From Blasia pusilla (Eukaryota; Marchantiophyta; Marchantiopsida; Blasiales), in the NCBI GenBank assembly GCA_050084515.1, contig CM114273.1, positions 13,082,001-13,146,000 on the forward strand: a stretch of DNA of 64,000 bases. Direction: 5' to 3'. The notes beneath the pieces were generated by a model that saw nothing but the letters and a program-made list of their open reading frames with translations, was not told where the DNA came from and searched no databases. The position numbers were made by a program, and so were the translations under genes. Below, piece by piece: positions 1 through 13,128 of the stretch (the first letter of the stretch is position 1; each line of letters begins with the position of its first letter).

Positions 1-1550
1 CTTCGGTATGTAGCTCCTGTGGTAGCCTTGCGTCCATAGACTTCGCGCCTTGGTACGGACGCCACAAAGACTCTACTAAGTAAATGATGCCTGTCGTAGC
101 CTTGTGAGCCTAGATCCTTGCCCAGGTTGGACGGAAACTACACAGGAAGAGAATGAGAGAATTCGAGTTAAATGATTCAATCGGCTTGCAGCAGAAGGCT
201 ACAACAACCAGTGCACAGTTCTACTTGCGTCATGCTGGTCATATCTCGTGAGACACGATCAGAGAATTTGATGTGCCGGTGGGATACATGTACGGTGATC
301 TTACACAGATGTGGCAACCTTCAAAGTAACTTGTAGGACACCTCGGGGAATCAAATCGAGGCCGAATTGTGTAGACGACGGTTAATTTGTGAATTCACGT
401 CCGAGGCTATGTCACTGCCATATTTTCCACGCTCCAGAGTTTAATCCCTCAGCCCGGCGTGATCTCACTGTCCATCGTATTCACGGACGTGGCTCATTAT
501 GTTCTGGCTCGATCTGTGTCGTAAGTAAGCTCAGCGTTAACTAAACATCACATAGCTGAAAGACTCCCAACACATTACTCTGTACAAAAAGCTAGACCCT
601 GCCCCGCGACATCGCTTGGGACTTGGCCCTACACTAAAAATCACAACCTCTGTTCCAAAAATCACGTCGCCACCTCCCTAGCGATCCAATTTACATCGTC
701 AGGAACCTTGAACCAACCAGAGGTGTGTAGAGCCGGACCGAATGACCAAGTACCAACGCCTAAACCCTACCCCCAGCAGCGCCACGACATTCTTAACACC
801 GTAACAATACTAGCTAGCAATCCGACACTCGGTTCCTAAATCGTATCGGCGCCTCACTCCCGATCTGTCAGCCTCCCTCTCTGAAGATATTACTATCCTC
901 TCCATCAACGCGAGCGAGACGACGAGGACTCACATCTCATAGAATCCAAGCAAGCGCACAGGCATTATCCTCAATTTCATCTTCGTCTCTTTTCCATTCC
1001 CGAGCCCCGACTGAGACTCGGACAACTCCATCGCTTTTGTTGCATTCCCCTCGTTCGTTCCGACTGAGACTCGGATGTGCGGTCTGAACATCGCGCGCGT
1101 GCCGAATCGGGAGCGCGAATCCACACGGCTCGCGGATCGATGCGCTCGAAGGAAGCAAGCCTTCCCATGAGAGACCGAAGACACAGAGTGTGAGATCGAT
1201 CGGCGATCGCTGTCGACGAATTTCACCATCGCAACGGGAGCTCGGACGTACGAGAGACCCTGGCGACTCCACGGTCCTTCGTGGACCGTCGCAGCGATAT
1301 CCGGGGAGCCGTTCCTTGGAGAGGAGCGGCTGCCCGGGGAGCTTTTTAGGGACGGGCACGACACAGAGCGGATGGGGAAATCGTTTGTCTTCTTTCGAGA
1401 GCCGGTCATCGGAGAGGTCTATCGACTGGGACTCCTATGCTGAGCCCACTTACGTGGAGGGAACCGGCACGCGCCATTGTGCCGGATTTACCACGGATGT
1501 TGATTGTAAAAATATAAATTTAAATGTATACTATTAACATATATTAACGT
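1..1550. other. GC-richer block without a recognisable gene
   Basis: This block is clearly richer in C, G and CpG than the AT-rich DNA that follows, most of all between about 900 and 1540. Open frames exist on both strands (minus 930-1409, plus 1190-1537), but none resembles a known protein and they overlap one another. A 16-base stretch reading CCGACTGAGACTCGGA occurs twice, at 1007-1022 and 1060-1075. It may be a promoter, UTR or first exon of a gene off the left edge, or a decayed gene. I cannot choose between these. Confidence 0.4.
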
Positions 1551-2849
1551 GCAAGTGGCGACACAAATAACGGGGCTTTCGGGACCATGGCGTGGTCCTT
1601 CACGGGTCCTACCTGGTATAAATAAATAAAAGATTGTTTTCAAACGACGTTTGGTTTACCTTGCCATCCTACTAACCCCAATTGTTGTTCTTGTTTAACT
1701 TTTTTAATATGCCATCTAAAATCAAGTCATGTGTATGTGGTAAACTTTCTACCCCAAATCTCATTCCCTTATCATTTCTACATTTACTGGAAAAAAAATT
1801 GACCATATGTGACGATGCGTTAATCTAATTGGTAATTTGTAATAGAAATTCATTCACTCTTTCTCTCTCTACTAGGCTACTAATTGACATGGACATACAA
1901 TCTATGGAGGCGTACTCGTAAGCCAAGGCTATTGCGAGAAATGAAGAGATACAAATGAGTCACCTCAACTATTCCTCGAATTCGTACAATAGCTCCACTA
2001 CTTGACCCAACGATATTTTTTTTTCAAGCTCTGCCATGTCTCCTAAAGACTCTATCTTCTCTGAATTGTGTCTCCTTTAACCCTACTTTGATGGGACAAC
2101 TATGATGTTAGGAAAAAATGTGTGTGAGTGGTAGAGGAGATCCAATCTTACACAAATTAATGTCAATACACTTATTATGTCCTATAAAACAAGTTATCTA
2201 CCAAGTGTTCACTATAAAAAGAGATGTTGTTTATTATAGGGGCTTCCTTTTCAAAAATGGATTCACTTCTTTGGGAAACTAACTACCAAAAGAAGTCAAT
2301 ATCCACTACCCTCTCCTTTAGGGGAAAAAAAGTCCTCCAAGTTCATTTTGAGAAAAGACCTGTAGAAAATTTCTTTCTTAACTAGATAATTTTTTTCCCC
2401 AATTCTTCCATATCTCAGAGCTAATATCAACAGTAGCAAAGGCAATGTCAATTAAAACTAAGAGAATAGTAACGACGCATATATGATCCATAGCATCTCA
2501 TTTGAAGTGTACACATATTATTTTCTTTTAGCATAATATGAAGGTATCCATTTTCTTGAAAATAGAATTATCTTCAATCTCAATTTTTTTAAGTTCAAAT
2601 TTCAAATTTTCTAGTGATGGAAAAGATAATTTGACATCTTAATCTCCTTTTTTAGAGAAAAGTTTACTTCTTTAATGCACACTTTCCATATTAAAAAATC
2701 ACACAATCCCCTTCAATTGTAATTATACTATAGACATGTGTCTCTACATATGATTTGTCAATGAAACTCCTTTTCATTTGAACAAAGCATATACGTTCGT
2801 TCATTTTGTGGGGAACAAATGCAATTCATATTAAAACTAGTAAAAAAAT

Positions 2850-2871
2850 TTATATATATATATATATATAT
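2850..2871. repeat. (TA)n microsatellite
   Basis: An uninterrupted TA dinucleotide run of about 22 bases in AT-rich intergenic DNA. Confidence 0.9.
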
Positions 2872-4505
2872 GCAATAATTGGAGAATGAAATTTTTTTCT
2901 AGCTGCTTCCCCGAGTGGCACATTTCCCTAGATTTCCTAAGAAATACTTTTTTCCCCTTAATGGGATCATATAGAGACATTGAAACAAGGATCAGTGCAT
3001 CCCACAATCCCTTTCGGATCCTAACTAGTAAACCTAAACTTGAATACATCAGACAATATCCTTTCGGAGGCATTCTTAGAATTACATTTACTTAGACATG
3101 ATCCTGTAACTTATACTTTTATTAGTTACCCGCTTGCGTGCAAATTTCATCAAATAATCTTAAGAGTTATAGATTGAAGGTATGCTAAAAAAAAGGATAA
3201 AAAGACATAGGAATCACAATTATAAAAGTTGTTGACCCAAGAAGAGAGAGAAGACCCATGTTGTCCTAAGGGTAGGTAGTTAACAAATAAACGTTACTCC
3301 GAAGTGGAGCACAAGTATGCTTGTGCTTGTAAACATTAATCTACAAGGTACCATCCTAATCACAAACCGATTCTATTAATTTGGGTATGTTAAGAAAATC
3401 TAGAGAGTAGCGTCCTCATCATATGAGAAACCCTAAATTCCATTTATGTGGGTGTGTTCTGACGTCAACTTAGCTTTGGTTTAGAACACATTTTTAGGAT
3501 TGTGCCGGTAGTGATATCATCATGGGAAATTTTCCTGCAAACTAAAAATATGAATATAATACTCTCCTACATTGAGAAAAGACAAAATAAAATAAAATTT
3601 ACTCTCATGTGGATATTTATTTAACTTATACTTCTCACTCAAATACATAACTCTTAAAATGCGAATTTTCTTATTCTTGGAAATATGTGAATGCTATATC
3701 GCAACCTGATTACTAATCATACTCATGAGTTATTTTTACATAAAATTAATCTTTTCTAATTCACAAATAAACTTGCGACGTCTCTAAATTTGAAGCAACA
3801 CACCTATATTTTTATTTTAATTAATCGCAACATATGCTAACGCAATGGACTGACGAACTATAAAACCACATATGCCAAGAACTCCAAAACGGGACTTGTG
3901 CTATAAATCAGAAATACTTCCAATACTTTTATTTTTAGTTCTCAAGTTTGAATATGTTGAAACAAACCTCTCATGTCAAAGTTGAAGCTTTTGTTGTTAT
4001 TTGGTTCTTCCCCTCCTTTCTATAGATATGGACACACCCATTTTTTGGGGTGATATGGGGGGGGAGTGACGCGAGGGACACATGAATCGGTGATATGACG
4101 TTAAGTTGGTAAGGAATAAATAAAAGACCTAATCTGAAGGTTTGTAGTTCTTGCAAGATAAAGCTTTTCTTTTCTTGTAATTTGTTTGTTCCCCTCTTTA
4201 TCCACCCTTTCCATGGCTACAGGGACACGCTCATTTCTTTTCGTGATTGGGGTGGAGTGACGTGAGCCTTGCAAGCATGAGGTGGTGATATGGTGCCACA
4301 TTCAGTGCTCTCAAATAAAAGGGGCCAAATTTGAAGGTTTCTAAAGAGCTTGTGGATTTGCAACACGAAAGACACGTAGGCACCTTCTTTTCTCAAGGGT
4401 CATGGGAATTCATGGGGAGACTTCACTTTTGGGTTATTCCTAACTTGTCTTCTTTGCTTCACGAGTGTCCATGTACCTAAAATCACAAGGGGCTATGCTT
4501 GCGAC

Positions 4506-4552
<47 letters not shown>

Positions 4553-4580
4553 TATTATTATTATTATTATCATTATTATA
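4506..4580. repeat. (AAT)n/(ATT)n microsatellite
   Basis: About 75 bases of trinucleotide repeat. It begins as AAT units and switches to ATT units with a few interruptions, so the first part is complementary to the rest and can fold back. Confidence 0.9.
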
Positions 4581-5989
4581 CAAACCTATGGCTATGGAAA
4601 AATAATGATGGGTTGGGAGCTATGCCATGCCAAAAGTGCGAATATGTGAGAGATAAGGAGAGAAATAATACCTAAAGAGGGGAAGTAAGGCTCTCTAGGC
4701 CCAAAATAGGGAGGGATTAAATCGATGTTTAACATAATCCTGTGTTTGAGCGAAAGAAGGTTTCTTAGTAGGGCCCATAGCATGAGAAGAATAATAAGGG
4801 TAAAATCAAATAATGGATTTCTTAGTGGTGGTCCTACACTCTTTTGGGCAGCGTCACAAAATCATGAGAGGTGGGATCTATGACATATGGGCATTTATCC
4901 CCTTGAGGAGCATATGAGTAGAGTGTAGTAATTTCTCTCAATGAGTACCCTCAACAAAAATTATTGTGGCTATTTTTGGCCCTTGAAACTATGGAAAGAA
5001 TCTAAAGACATAACACCTATTCTAACCCTCCATTTTTTTAAGAGTGCTAGAAGAATATTAGCTTTTTGAATGTAGTATTCAAGCTCCATGGGAAATGAGA
5101 AGGTACGACCTTGTTTCTTGGGAACCATATGCATAGATTAGGGCGTCTCATTTGTAGGACGTAAAGTTTTGGATATCCTTCAACCGTCAAATAAGGACGG
5201 CTTTCATTTATGTCTTAGTGACTTCAATCGTGAGCGGTTCTGTTATTTTCAAGGCGTGTGACTTAAATACAACCACATCCCTCTTGGACGTCTGGCCGTA
5301 GGAGGTGAGCATCCACCTCCGACGGCACCCGCACCCGAGCACGCCATTTGGCCGTAAAAAAAAATACGGCTTTGGACATCATACCCTACAGAGAGTTTCT
5401 AAGACGCCCTATTTTCCCATCAATCTATGGCCAAGAATTTTTATGGCACAAACGTGTGATTTTGGTTTAAGTTCTTTTCATGCTCCATTCAATGCGATGA
5501 AATTTACCACTTTAGGGTTGAGGGTCCTCTTGCAATTAAATACGTAGGGGGAGGGGGTGGTGCGGTTGGGAAGGGGTGGGGGTTGTGAGGGAAAGGCATT
5601 CAAAATGAATTTTTTTAATTGAAAAATAATAATAAGTGGAACTCCAAGAATTGAACACCAAAAATGGAAGAGAAAATTTTGAAATAGGGGTCAATTAGAT
5701 AGGGAAGATATGCCTCTAATATCTTAACCCATCGAGATTCAAATTAATATTCCTTACACTATGAGAAGTAGTAACATGGAGAATTAGCCCTCGAAGTTGC
5801 AATATGCAACATATCTCATGGCATAAGCACACCTCCCAAGTTGATAAAGTCCCGAGTAGTGGATCCATTTCATATAACAATGAACCACTACATACAAATC
5901 TTTATCATGAATAGGCCATTTGCGCTAGGTGCCGCTAAGAGTCTTGATTTCACACACTATAGCCTATATGTGAGGATGTAGGTTTTCCT

Positions 5990-7112
5990 TCTTGCACTAG
6001 AATTCCTACAATTGCATACCCACTTGCATCTATATGCACTTTAAATGGTTGGTCAAACTCCGATAGTTGCAACACGAGCTTGTTGACTTGGCAAATGTTG
6101 CATCAACCTTTTCGATCCATATAATGTTGGAAAACTTTGTGGTCCACTCTAAGAATCCGTCTATTCTCATCCATTTCCTTATGAAAGATGGAATTCATCA
6201 ATATGGTGAATGTTGAAGGTGTACTACATAAATCTAAGGCCATCACTAAAAATTTGAAGGAATCGTATCTAATTCTATACACAATCTTCTCCAAATCAGC
6301 CTCCACTATTTGAGTATGGTTATAGCCCAACTTCAAGTCAATCCTATTGAATTACTTCAAGTCAATCCTATTGAAGCACATGAAAGCCTATTATAAATGT
6401 CATCCTTCCTTGGAATAATGTAACTATTTTTCGCTATCACTTTATTAAGCTTTTGTTCGTCAACACATAGTCTAAAATTCCCATCCTTCTTTGTAAGGAG
6501 TGAATTGGCACTCCATGAGGTGACTACTAGTTTTCATGTACACCCTTCCCAATAACTCACTCAACTGCTTTTTTAAACTTATAAGTTCAACTTGATTGAG
6601 TCTATATTGAGCTTTTGAAGGCGATTGAGAACCTTGTACCATGGCCACCTCAATCTTATGATTGATTTCCTTTTCTAGAGGGTAATTCATTTGGAATCTC
6701 ATTTGTTAAGAAGTCCCTAAATTCCTCAACTATTCTCCAAAGTTTTTTTGGGAGTAGCAATTGAGTTGACTTTTCATCCTTGTCTGCTCTAATTTTAATC
6801 TCTAGTTGACGCATCAAGAAAAGAAACTTGTCTTCAAAATCAGCTTGGCTTGCCCTTATAATCACATTCACCAAGAATTCCTTTACTAGAGAAATCTCTT
6901 TAGCTAATCTCAATTGAAACCATTTTCCTTTCACTAAAATGCTCAAATTGAATGGTCTCCATCGTAGCTCCATCTCATATGCATCCAAGAATGTGTTCCC
7001 CAAGATGCTTTCTATACTTTCCTTGTCACAAATGGCTAAATTCTCCTTCAAATACCATGCCTCGCATCCAAAAGCTAACTCTGAGGCTAGACCTGATGTT
7101 TGGTGGGATTCA
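5990..7112 (-). pseudogene. Decayed chromovirus (Ty3/gypsy) pol relic, family 1
   Basis: Read on the minus strand, this matches the pol of the chromoviruses at 32.2-39.5 kb and 58.3-64 kb. From high to low coordinates it runs from the protease/linker part (ILGNTFLDAYEMELR, around 7000) through FLTNEIPNELP and the start of RT (QLSELLGRVYMKTS). RT core debris follows ([15 protein letters not shown], around 6190). After an internal deletion it resumes in the RNase H part (LTNHLK-like, about 6050). The YIDD box is lost to the deletion, and frameshifts and stops are frequent. It is an old dead copy. Differences from the better copies are mostly transitions, as expected for methylated DNA that has aged. 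Confidence 0.8.
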
Positions 7113-7123
7113 CCATGGCTATC

Positions 7124-7125
<2 letters not shown>

Positions 7126-7158
<33 letters not shown>
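7126..7158. repeat. (TA)n microsatellite
   Basis: A 33-base alternating AT run. It sits between the minus-strand family 1 relic and the plus-strand family 2 relic. Confidence 0.9.
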
Positions 7159-7163
<5 letters not shown>

Positions 7164-7189
7164 TAGGTCTCTACATGGATTGGATCAAT

Positions 7190-8105
7190 TTTTTTGTTGG
7201 ATGTGGCAAGTGTCAAAGTGGGCATATCAAGGGTAGGACTTATGACATTGGTGAGTTTTCTTCCCTTCTATGTTTATAATTAAGGAGCACGGCCCAAGTT
7301 TGATTTGGATAATCGGGCACAACAATTAGTGGAGCCCAATGCTTGTGAGTAAGAGCATGAATTGGGATTTCCCACGGGAGTGATGGCATTATCGTCACTT
7401 ATAGAGGGGTTTCGATGCCATATGCTCGGTCAAACTATGGATCTGAACTATGTCACATAGATTATCAGTCTAGGAGTGGTTGAATAGCGTTGGATACAAT
7501 TGAGGCATATGATCTCGAAATCATAAGTAAGCCTCACGTTGATCGAGATGGTATATACCTTAGCTAGGGGAGACACGGGAGAAGACCTAGAGATTAGAGA
7601 TGATTGCGAAAGACATCCTTAAAGATCTTGGGATGTGATGTAAGAACGCACGAACATGACAACCATGATATTTGGTATTAAGTAAGGTGCTAATCATCGA
7701 GGAGTGGCCATAGGAGAGACATTTGAGTTGGCTACAAAAGAGCAGTTTGGTACCTATGGTACTAGCGGGGTTGCATAGTAACAACCAGCCCCCACACCCG
7801 ATAGTCTTATTGTAGTCATGAGGAAACTTGGGAGCTGGACATCGGACCTAAGTTAATAGGAGAAGAGCAACATTGGGCACATCGGTTCTTTTGGAGTCAA
7901 AGGATTTGCTTCGCATTTAGTATTCATAATTTCGGTATACTAAAGGGAATGGGGAACCACATCAAATTTTCCATCCACACGCCGATATTTTGATGGCTCT
8001 ATAGCTATAGTGACATGGAGAGGGCCCTGATTCAGAGCAAGAGCAAAGACTTGGTTGAGGCAAGACTAGTGGAGAAGTCACATGGATACTATATCTCTAC
8101 TATAT
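7190..8105 (+). pseudogene. Decayed methyltransferase-RT gypsy element, family 2 (older copy)
   Basis: This stretch aligns along its whole length with 56.0-56.85 kb. It keeps the C-terminal end of the cytosine methyltransferase domain: ELGFPTGVM near 7360-7386 and MLGQTMDLNYVT at 7422-7457. After a linker it keeps the N-terminal part of the gypsy reverse transcriptase polyprotein. That part matches the stretch of the 56.6-56.83 kb copy around FLKSYRSCFAFSMEDLGTLKGP and ends at the counterpart of GLVEMSHGE near 8085. Frameshifts and stops are everywhere, so it is dead. Its value is that the order methyltransferase tail, linker, RT start is the same as in the younger copy. Confidence 0.75.
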
Positions 8106-11100
8106 ATATATATTAGGATTATTAGATAATTTTTTAATATAGAATAATAATAGTTTGATATTTTTTAATTAAATAATTTTTAGATTAAATTTATTAGATT
8201 ATGTAAATTTGGAATGGCATCATTTTCTGCATTTCAGAGTTTTTGAATAGTATTATTGATTTTCAGAATTTTCATATCAATAACTCTTGCACTAATTGTA
8301 AGATTCCAAATTCTTCTATATTTATTGGAAATTATTAAAAAGGATTTAAATACTTGACTTACAATTAAATACCAAATTATTAAAATATATAGTGAAATGA
8401 ATTTATTAATAATTTCATGTTATTACTCTTCCCTTATTTTAATTTTTGAGAGAAAAAAAATGAAAATATGTCTTTAAGATTGTAGAGAGTATGGAATATT
8501 TTTGAAAATCTTCAATTTCTCTTTGGGATTTATATTTTAACCTGAAAATTCATACTTTCACTTTGGGAATATTATTTTTTAAACTATCTCTTGAAGCCCA
8601 ACTATCCATCATATGTAAATTGTTAAGGGTCTAGTCTAAAACAATGCCCAAATAATGTCCAATATGTAAACATATTGGACTAGATTAATCTAAAATTTCA
8701 AAGTTTTAGTTGCAAAAAATCCATAATTTTATTTCAATCTTGTTTTGGGGAAGATATTGATGATGTTTCACACAAATATACATCATCAATATTCAGATGT
8801 GCATAACCAAATAAATCTACTTTGATCGGACAAGAAAAGAAAACAAGTTTTCGCAAGCAAGGGTAGTGAACTCATTGCATGACCAATTCCATGGGATGCC
8901 TTCCTGAATGTACAAAAGATATTAAAATACCCACACAAGGCAATGAGTATAGCCATGAAATGGTGATGGCAATGGAATCCACTCTTGTTTATATGGATGG
9001 GAGACTTAGGGATATCCATGGACAACCTATCGTCCCTAGATAATTGAATCCTCCTCCAACTTTTATAAGGCTTGCTAAAATCTCACATTGGTTGTCCCGT
9101 CTCTACACAATCCTTATGCACATGGCTATGAAGGAACCTTGCATCCCTATAACCCCAACCTCCAGTCTCAAGGGGCACACTCCTCTCCAAAGGCATTCCA
9201 AAGATTTCTAAATGGATACCACTAAAATCATTAAAATATTTCTATGCACTTTGCATCACAAAAGAAAGACTATACTATTTCGCTCTCAGACTCTATTCCA
9301 ATATTTAAATATGGAATAATAATAAGAATTTGTAAATGAGGATCGAAGTATTTTGGAGAAAAAAAATCTGGAACTAAAATCTTGGGACGAAAGCTGGAAA
9401 ATGAGGACCGGGACGGAGTTTTGAAGTACTTTATAAGTGTCATGCAATCATCTTGTGACGTTTGAAAGTTACAAAACTCAACAAGTCTAAATATTAAGAT
9501 AGCTGCACTCAAAAGGAGATCACATGTAGTGTCTCCCATCCCTCATGTTTCCTCCCTTGTCCTCGCCAGCCCCAACCTGTTTACTCATCTCATCGCCAAC
9601 AACCCAAATGCCTCTCGCACTCTCTCCCCCCAATAGAGACATGATGTCTCTATTGCAATGCACCATGCACGGAAGTTAGGGGAGTGTTGAGGTACATACA
9701 CTCAAGTTGTGAGAAATGCCATTGCCACATGTCTTCTTCCCAACTACTCAATTTTATTCTCCTTAATTCTCCTTGTTTCCATCTTTTTTTTTTCCTTGGG
9801 TCAAATAGCTCAAAGGTTGATTCTCCAAGCTGTTTCCAACCCAACCGATCCATGGTGGTCCACCTATATTTTCTCAACTTTTTGAGTCCCGAATTTTCTT
9901 GGGCAATGGATTCTCCCCTCCCTCATTCCTTGATGCCATTTCCACTCGTTTTTATTTCAATCATGATCGCCCCGTTTAGACAAGAAACAACACCTCCCAA
10001 AAGTCCAAAGTCCAACCATTTACCGTTAGCAAGAAGGTGTCCATTTTTGTTGGGATAGAAAATTCTTTGCTCCTTCGTTCCTTTCCAACTAAGTCCCCAT
10101 AGCACCTTTCTTTTCTTGTTAATATTTTAGGGTTGGGGACGGGGTTATTTGGGGATGGAGGGGAAGGAGTGGTTATTTTCATTGCCATGGACAGGACAGA
10201 AATGGTACTCGAATTGTACCATATTAGGCCAAATGTGGGCCTAACGTACCTCGAGGGCTACTCTTAGCCTCCGTCTAGAGAGGGTACACACTTTCCAATG
10301 AGGGACGGGGAGAGGGGGAGGGTACAAGGCTTGACAATGATTTACGGTGACAATTGGTCAAATATATAGTACCTACTCTTGTACTTTGCATGCATACGGA
10401 ATTTTTTTCGTTTGTTTTGGAGCACCTTTAGAAGGCAATATTTTCCTTTGTACACATCCCCTCATTGTTCGTGTGTACGTGCTTTTCCTCTCCTCCACTC
10501 CATCTTGGGCTATAAATTATGTTCCCCTCCATATACCCACGAGAGGAGGATCTTCTACACGTTGAAAATTAGTGAAGTCATGCATCTTATTAAATTTATT
10601 TTTTTAAATTACTAGATGTGATCCATGTAAATAAATAGAATTTGAATAAATACGTAAATTCTTGTCATGTATGTATAGATGTATTCTTGTATACATTGTT
10701 AGCATGAAATTTTCCATCCACAATAATTCTTTTTGGCAAAATTTTGGTTTCCAACTATTCCATAAGAATGAATGTTAATTCTTATGGTTCTTTCATCAAA
10801 AAGATAATATTTGAGGCTTGTAAACCACATAAAATGACCACGTCAAGCTTCCCCCTTGAGATTGTCCTCCTTAAGGACCCACCAACATGACCAATTGTTT
10901 ACCTCTACACTATTTTCCATTTTCGGGTATACATAATAATCTCTGAGAAATGATTTTTGATGATCTTGGATCTCGGTTGAATAAGTTTTGATCAATGTTG
11001 CCAAGGAAAGTGCATTTTTTCCTACCTAGTTAAATTGATCTCTATCATCTAAATTATTCTGATTTATACTCTAGTGAACCTTTTGTAAGTAATAGGTTCA

Positions 11101-11526
11101 TATTTTGCTCTTACAAAGTTTTCCAACTTTTTCTATAATGTTATAGAAGGAAGGAGTTAGAAGATCAGGTCCACATTTCTATACTTCCAAAGTCATGGGA
11201 TTTTAAAGGAAAATGTAAAATAGCACAGGTAAGCATGGATTGAAGGGTTCATATATTCCACCCCCCAAGACCATAATTTATAAAGACAACTCTGAATTCC
11301 TTTGTGATTTTGAGGGAAAATGCATTTGAAAGAAAATGGAGAGGAAAATCTTAGGCAATGGCAAAGCATTTTGAAAATTCCAACAATGGATAGTGGAAAA
11401 AAATCGTGATAACATGAAACATAAGTAAAAATATCCAACAAAGCAAAAAAGGATTAAGAGCCAATAATGATACTAAGGAGGAAATACATGTCATAGATAA
11501 AAGAAGATTGGGAAATGCATCATAAA
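8106..11526. other. AT-rich intergenic DNA
   Basis: Mostly AT-rich with no supported gene. An imperfect stem-loop lies at about 10203-10262, including TTAGGCC facing GGCCTAA. Short open frames around 8.8-9.0, 9.7-10.1 and 11.2-11.5 kb have low-complexity or non-protein-like translations. Confidence 0.55.
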
Positions 11527-12039
11527 CGAGGTTGCACATAGACAAAGTCGATGTCCGTCCCTAGGATGGACATGTCCGTGTGAGCTCGGGTTCCCATGTC
11601 CCACACCACCTATAACATAGACTTGGGCTTTGCTATCGTGCACCTTGTCCAACCACCCGTTGCCTATACTTGCCACCTATTTTGGAGCCCCCATTGAGCC
11701 TACGCCTCGCTCATAGAGGCACGCATAGAGCTTGTGTGTGGCCCTCATCTAGCAAACTGGGCTTGTATTGGTTTGGGGTAGGCATGTGCAGGGCCCAAGG
11801 TAGGCTCCCAAAGGGCCTGCTCCAAGGCCCATGCAATTGCACGAGTTGGATGCAAACCATACAAGGGCTCATAGCTCGCATACCCATTCGATCCATGACT
11901 TCCTCCCTTAATCCAATCTCGCACCTATTTCCGCATCCCAAGCCCGCGCTAGAGATGTGGGTACCAAAAAAATCCGGATGGGGGACCGGTTGGATATGTC
12001 TATCCCATGGATGGAAAAGCTCATTTTCGTGCAACCTTG
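11527..12039. mobile_element. hAT-type MITE (copy A) with 8-bp target duplication
   Basis: The ends are short terminal inverted repeats: CGAGGTTGCAC at 11527 and GTGCAACCTTG ending at 12039. They are flanked by the near-identical 8-base direct repeats ATCATAAA (11519-11526) and ATCATAAG (12040-12047). An 8-bp target-site duplication with such ends is the hallmark of hAT-superfamily elements. At 513 bp with no transposase-like reading frame, this is a non-autonomous copy. Copies B and C share internal sequence with it. Confidence 0.7.
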
Positions 12040-12280
12040 ATCATAAGTATAAGGAAGGGGGGCCTAGGAGAGTAAGGGAACACCAAGGTCATAGGTGGTC
12101 GATATGAAGGGAAAAAGGGGGGAGGGGAGGACCCCCCCCTAAAATCTAACCTCAAAAACTTTAGAAATAATTACATCAACAAGTAGCAGTAGAAATATGA
12201 CTAGCAAGAGGATCTCCAGTAGTGGCATCTCCCATAGCCTGAGCTAGTTGTAAAAGCCCATTGACTTGGATGCAATCCAG

Positions 12281-12565
12281 CAAGGTTGCACATGGACAAA
12301 GTGTGTGACACACCGAGCCCAAGATGGACATGTCCACCCTAAGCCCGTATTGGCCCATGTTTGGGCCCGCATAGGACGGGCATGTATACGGACCAATGCG
12401 GGCTTAGGACGGGATGGTGTGGGCTACAAAATGGGCTAATTCTTGCCTACCTCCCTTAATGCGACCCCGCATCCTTTCCACTTCTCGAGCCCACGTGGGC
12501 CATTGGGATAATGAAAAGACCCAAGCAAGGGATCCGTTGGGCATGTCCATTTCCATGCAACATTG
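12281..12565. mobile_element. hAT-like MITE (copy B), no clear target duplication
   Basis: It starts CAAGGTTGCACATGGACAAA and ends near CATGCAACATTG, an inverted version of the start. It shares internal phrases with copy A, for example the segment with GATGGACATGTCC near the left end. The flanking 8-mers (CAATCCAG and GAGGCTTG) do not match, so an end may be lost or the copy rearranged. Confidence 0.55.
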
Positions 12566-12879
12566 GAGGCTTGCACTCTAGATCTAAAGCAATAGAGACT
12601 CATTATTTACAATACAATAGCAAATTAGCTAATGAAATGTTTTTTCTTAAGAGGATTCGATTGGACAACTTGGTCATAAAAGCATCAAAACTCTTGCCCA
12701 TAGCTCCCTCTATCTCAATAGATAATGGAATAAGGCAATGTCCTTCATGAAAAATATTGTATCTAAAATTATTCTCTTGCTATCACCACTGCTACTTGTA
12801 GTAATCTCCTTAATGCAACTACATGTGCCTAAACTAGTTCTCACATAGGATCCATAATTACGACGTTGGCCAACCCACA

Positions 12880-13128
12880 CCTAGTCGAGCAACTCGTCGC
12901 ATGTTCCTGCCACCTATTTCATAGCTCGCACCAAGCGTACGAGGGCTCAATGCATGCCAAGTAAGGGATTGTAGCCCGTACACCCGTTCGATCCCTACTC
13001 GCCTCCCTTCATTCGAGCCCGCACCGGTTCCTACATCCCAAGCCTACCCAAGCAATCGAGATACCCAAAAAAACGGGAGGGGGGATCTCTTTGGCATGTC
13101 TGGAAATTTCCTTTTTCGTGCGACCTTG
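12880..13128. mobile_element. hAT-like MITE fragment (copy C)
   Basis: Similar to the right half of copy A (TGCCACCTATTT, a GGGCTCA segment, CATCCCAAGCC, ACCCAAAAAAA). It ends with TCGTGCGACCTTG at 13128, a variant of the same terminal repeat. The left end is missing. A further stray right end (TTTTTGTGCAACCATG) lies near 13236-13251. Confidence 0.55.

Larger units (their letters stand above)
1551..5985. other. AT-rich intergenic DNA
   Basis: AT-rich sequence with frequent stops in all frames. It contains the (TA)n and (AAT/ATT)n microsatellites listed separately. A CpG-richer patch near 5220-5360 includes a short open frame with no recognisable similarity. I see no supported gene. Confidence 0.6.
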
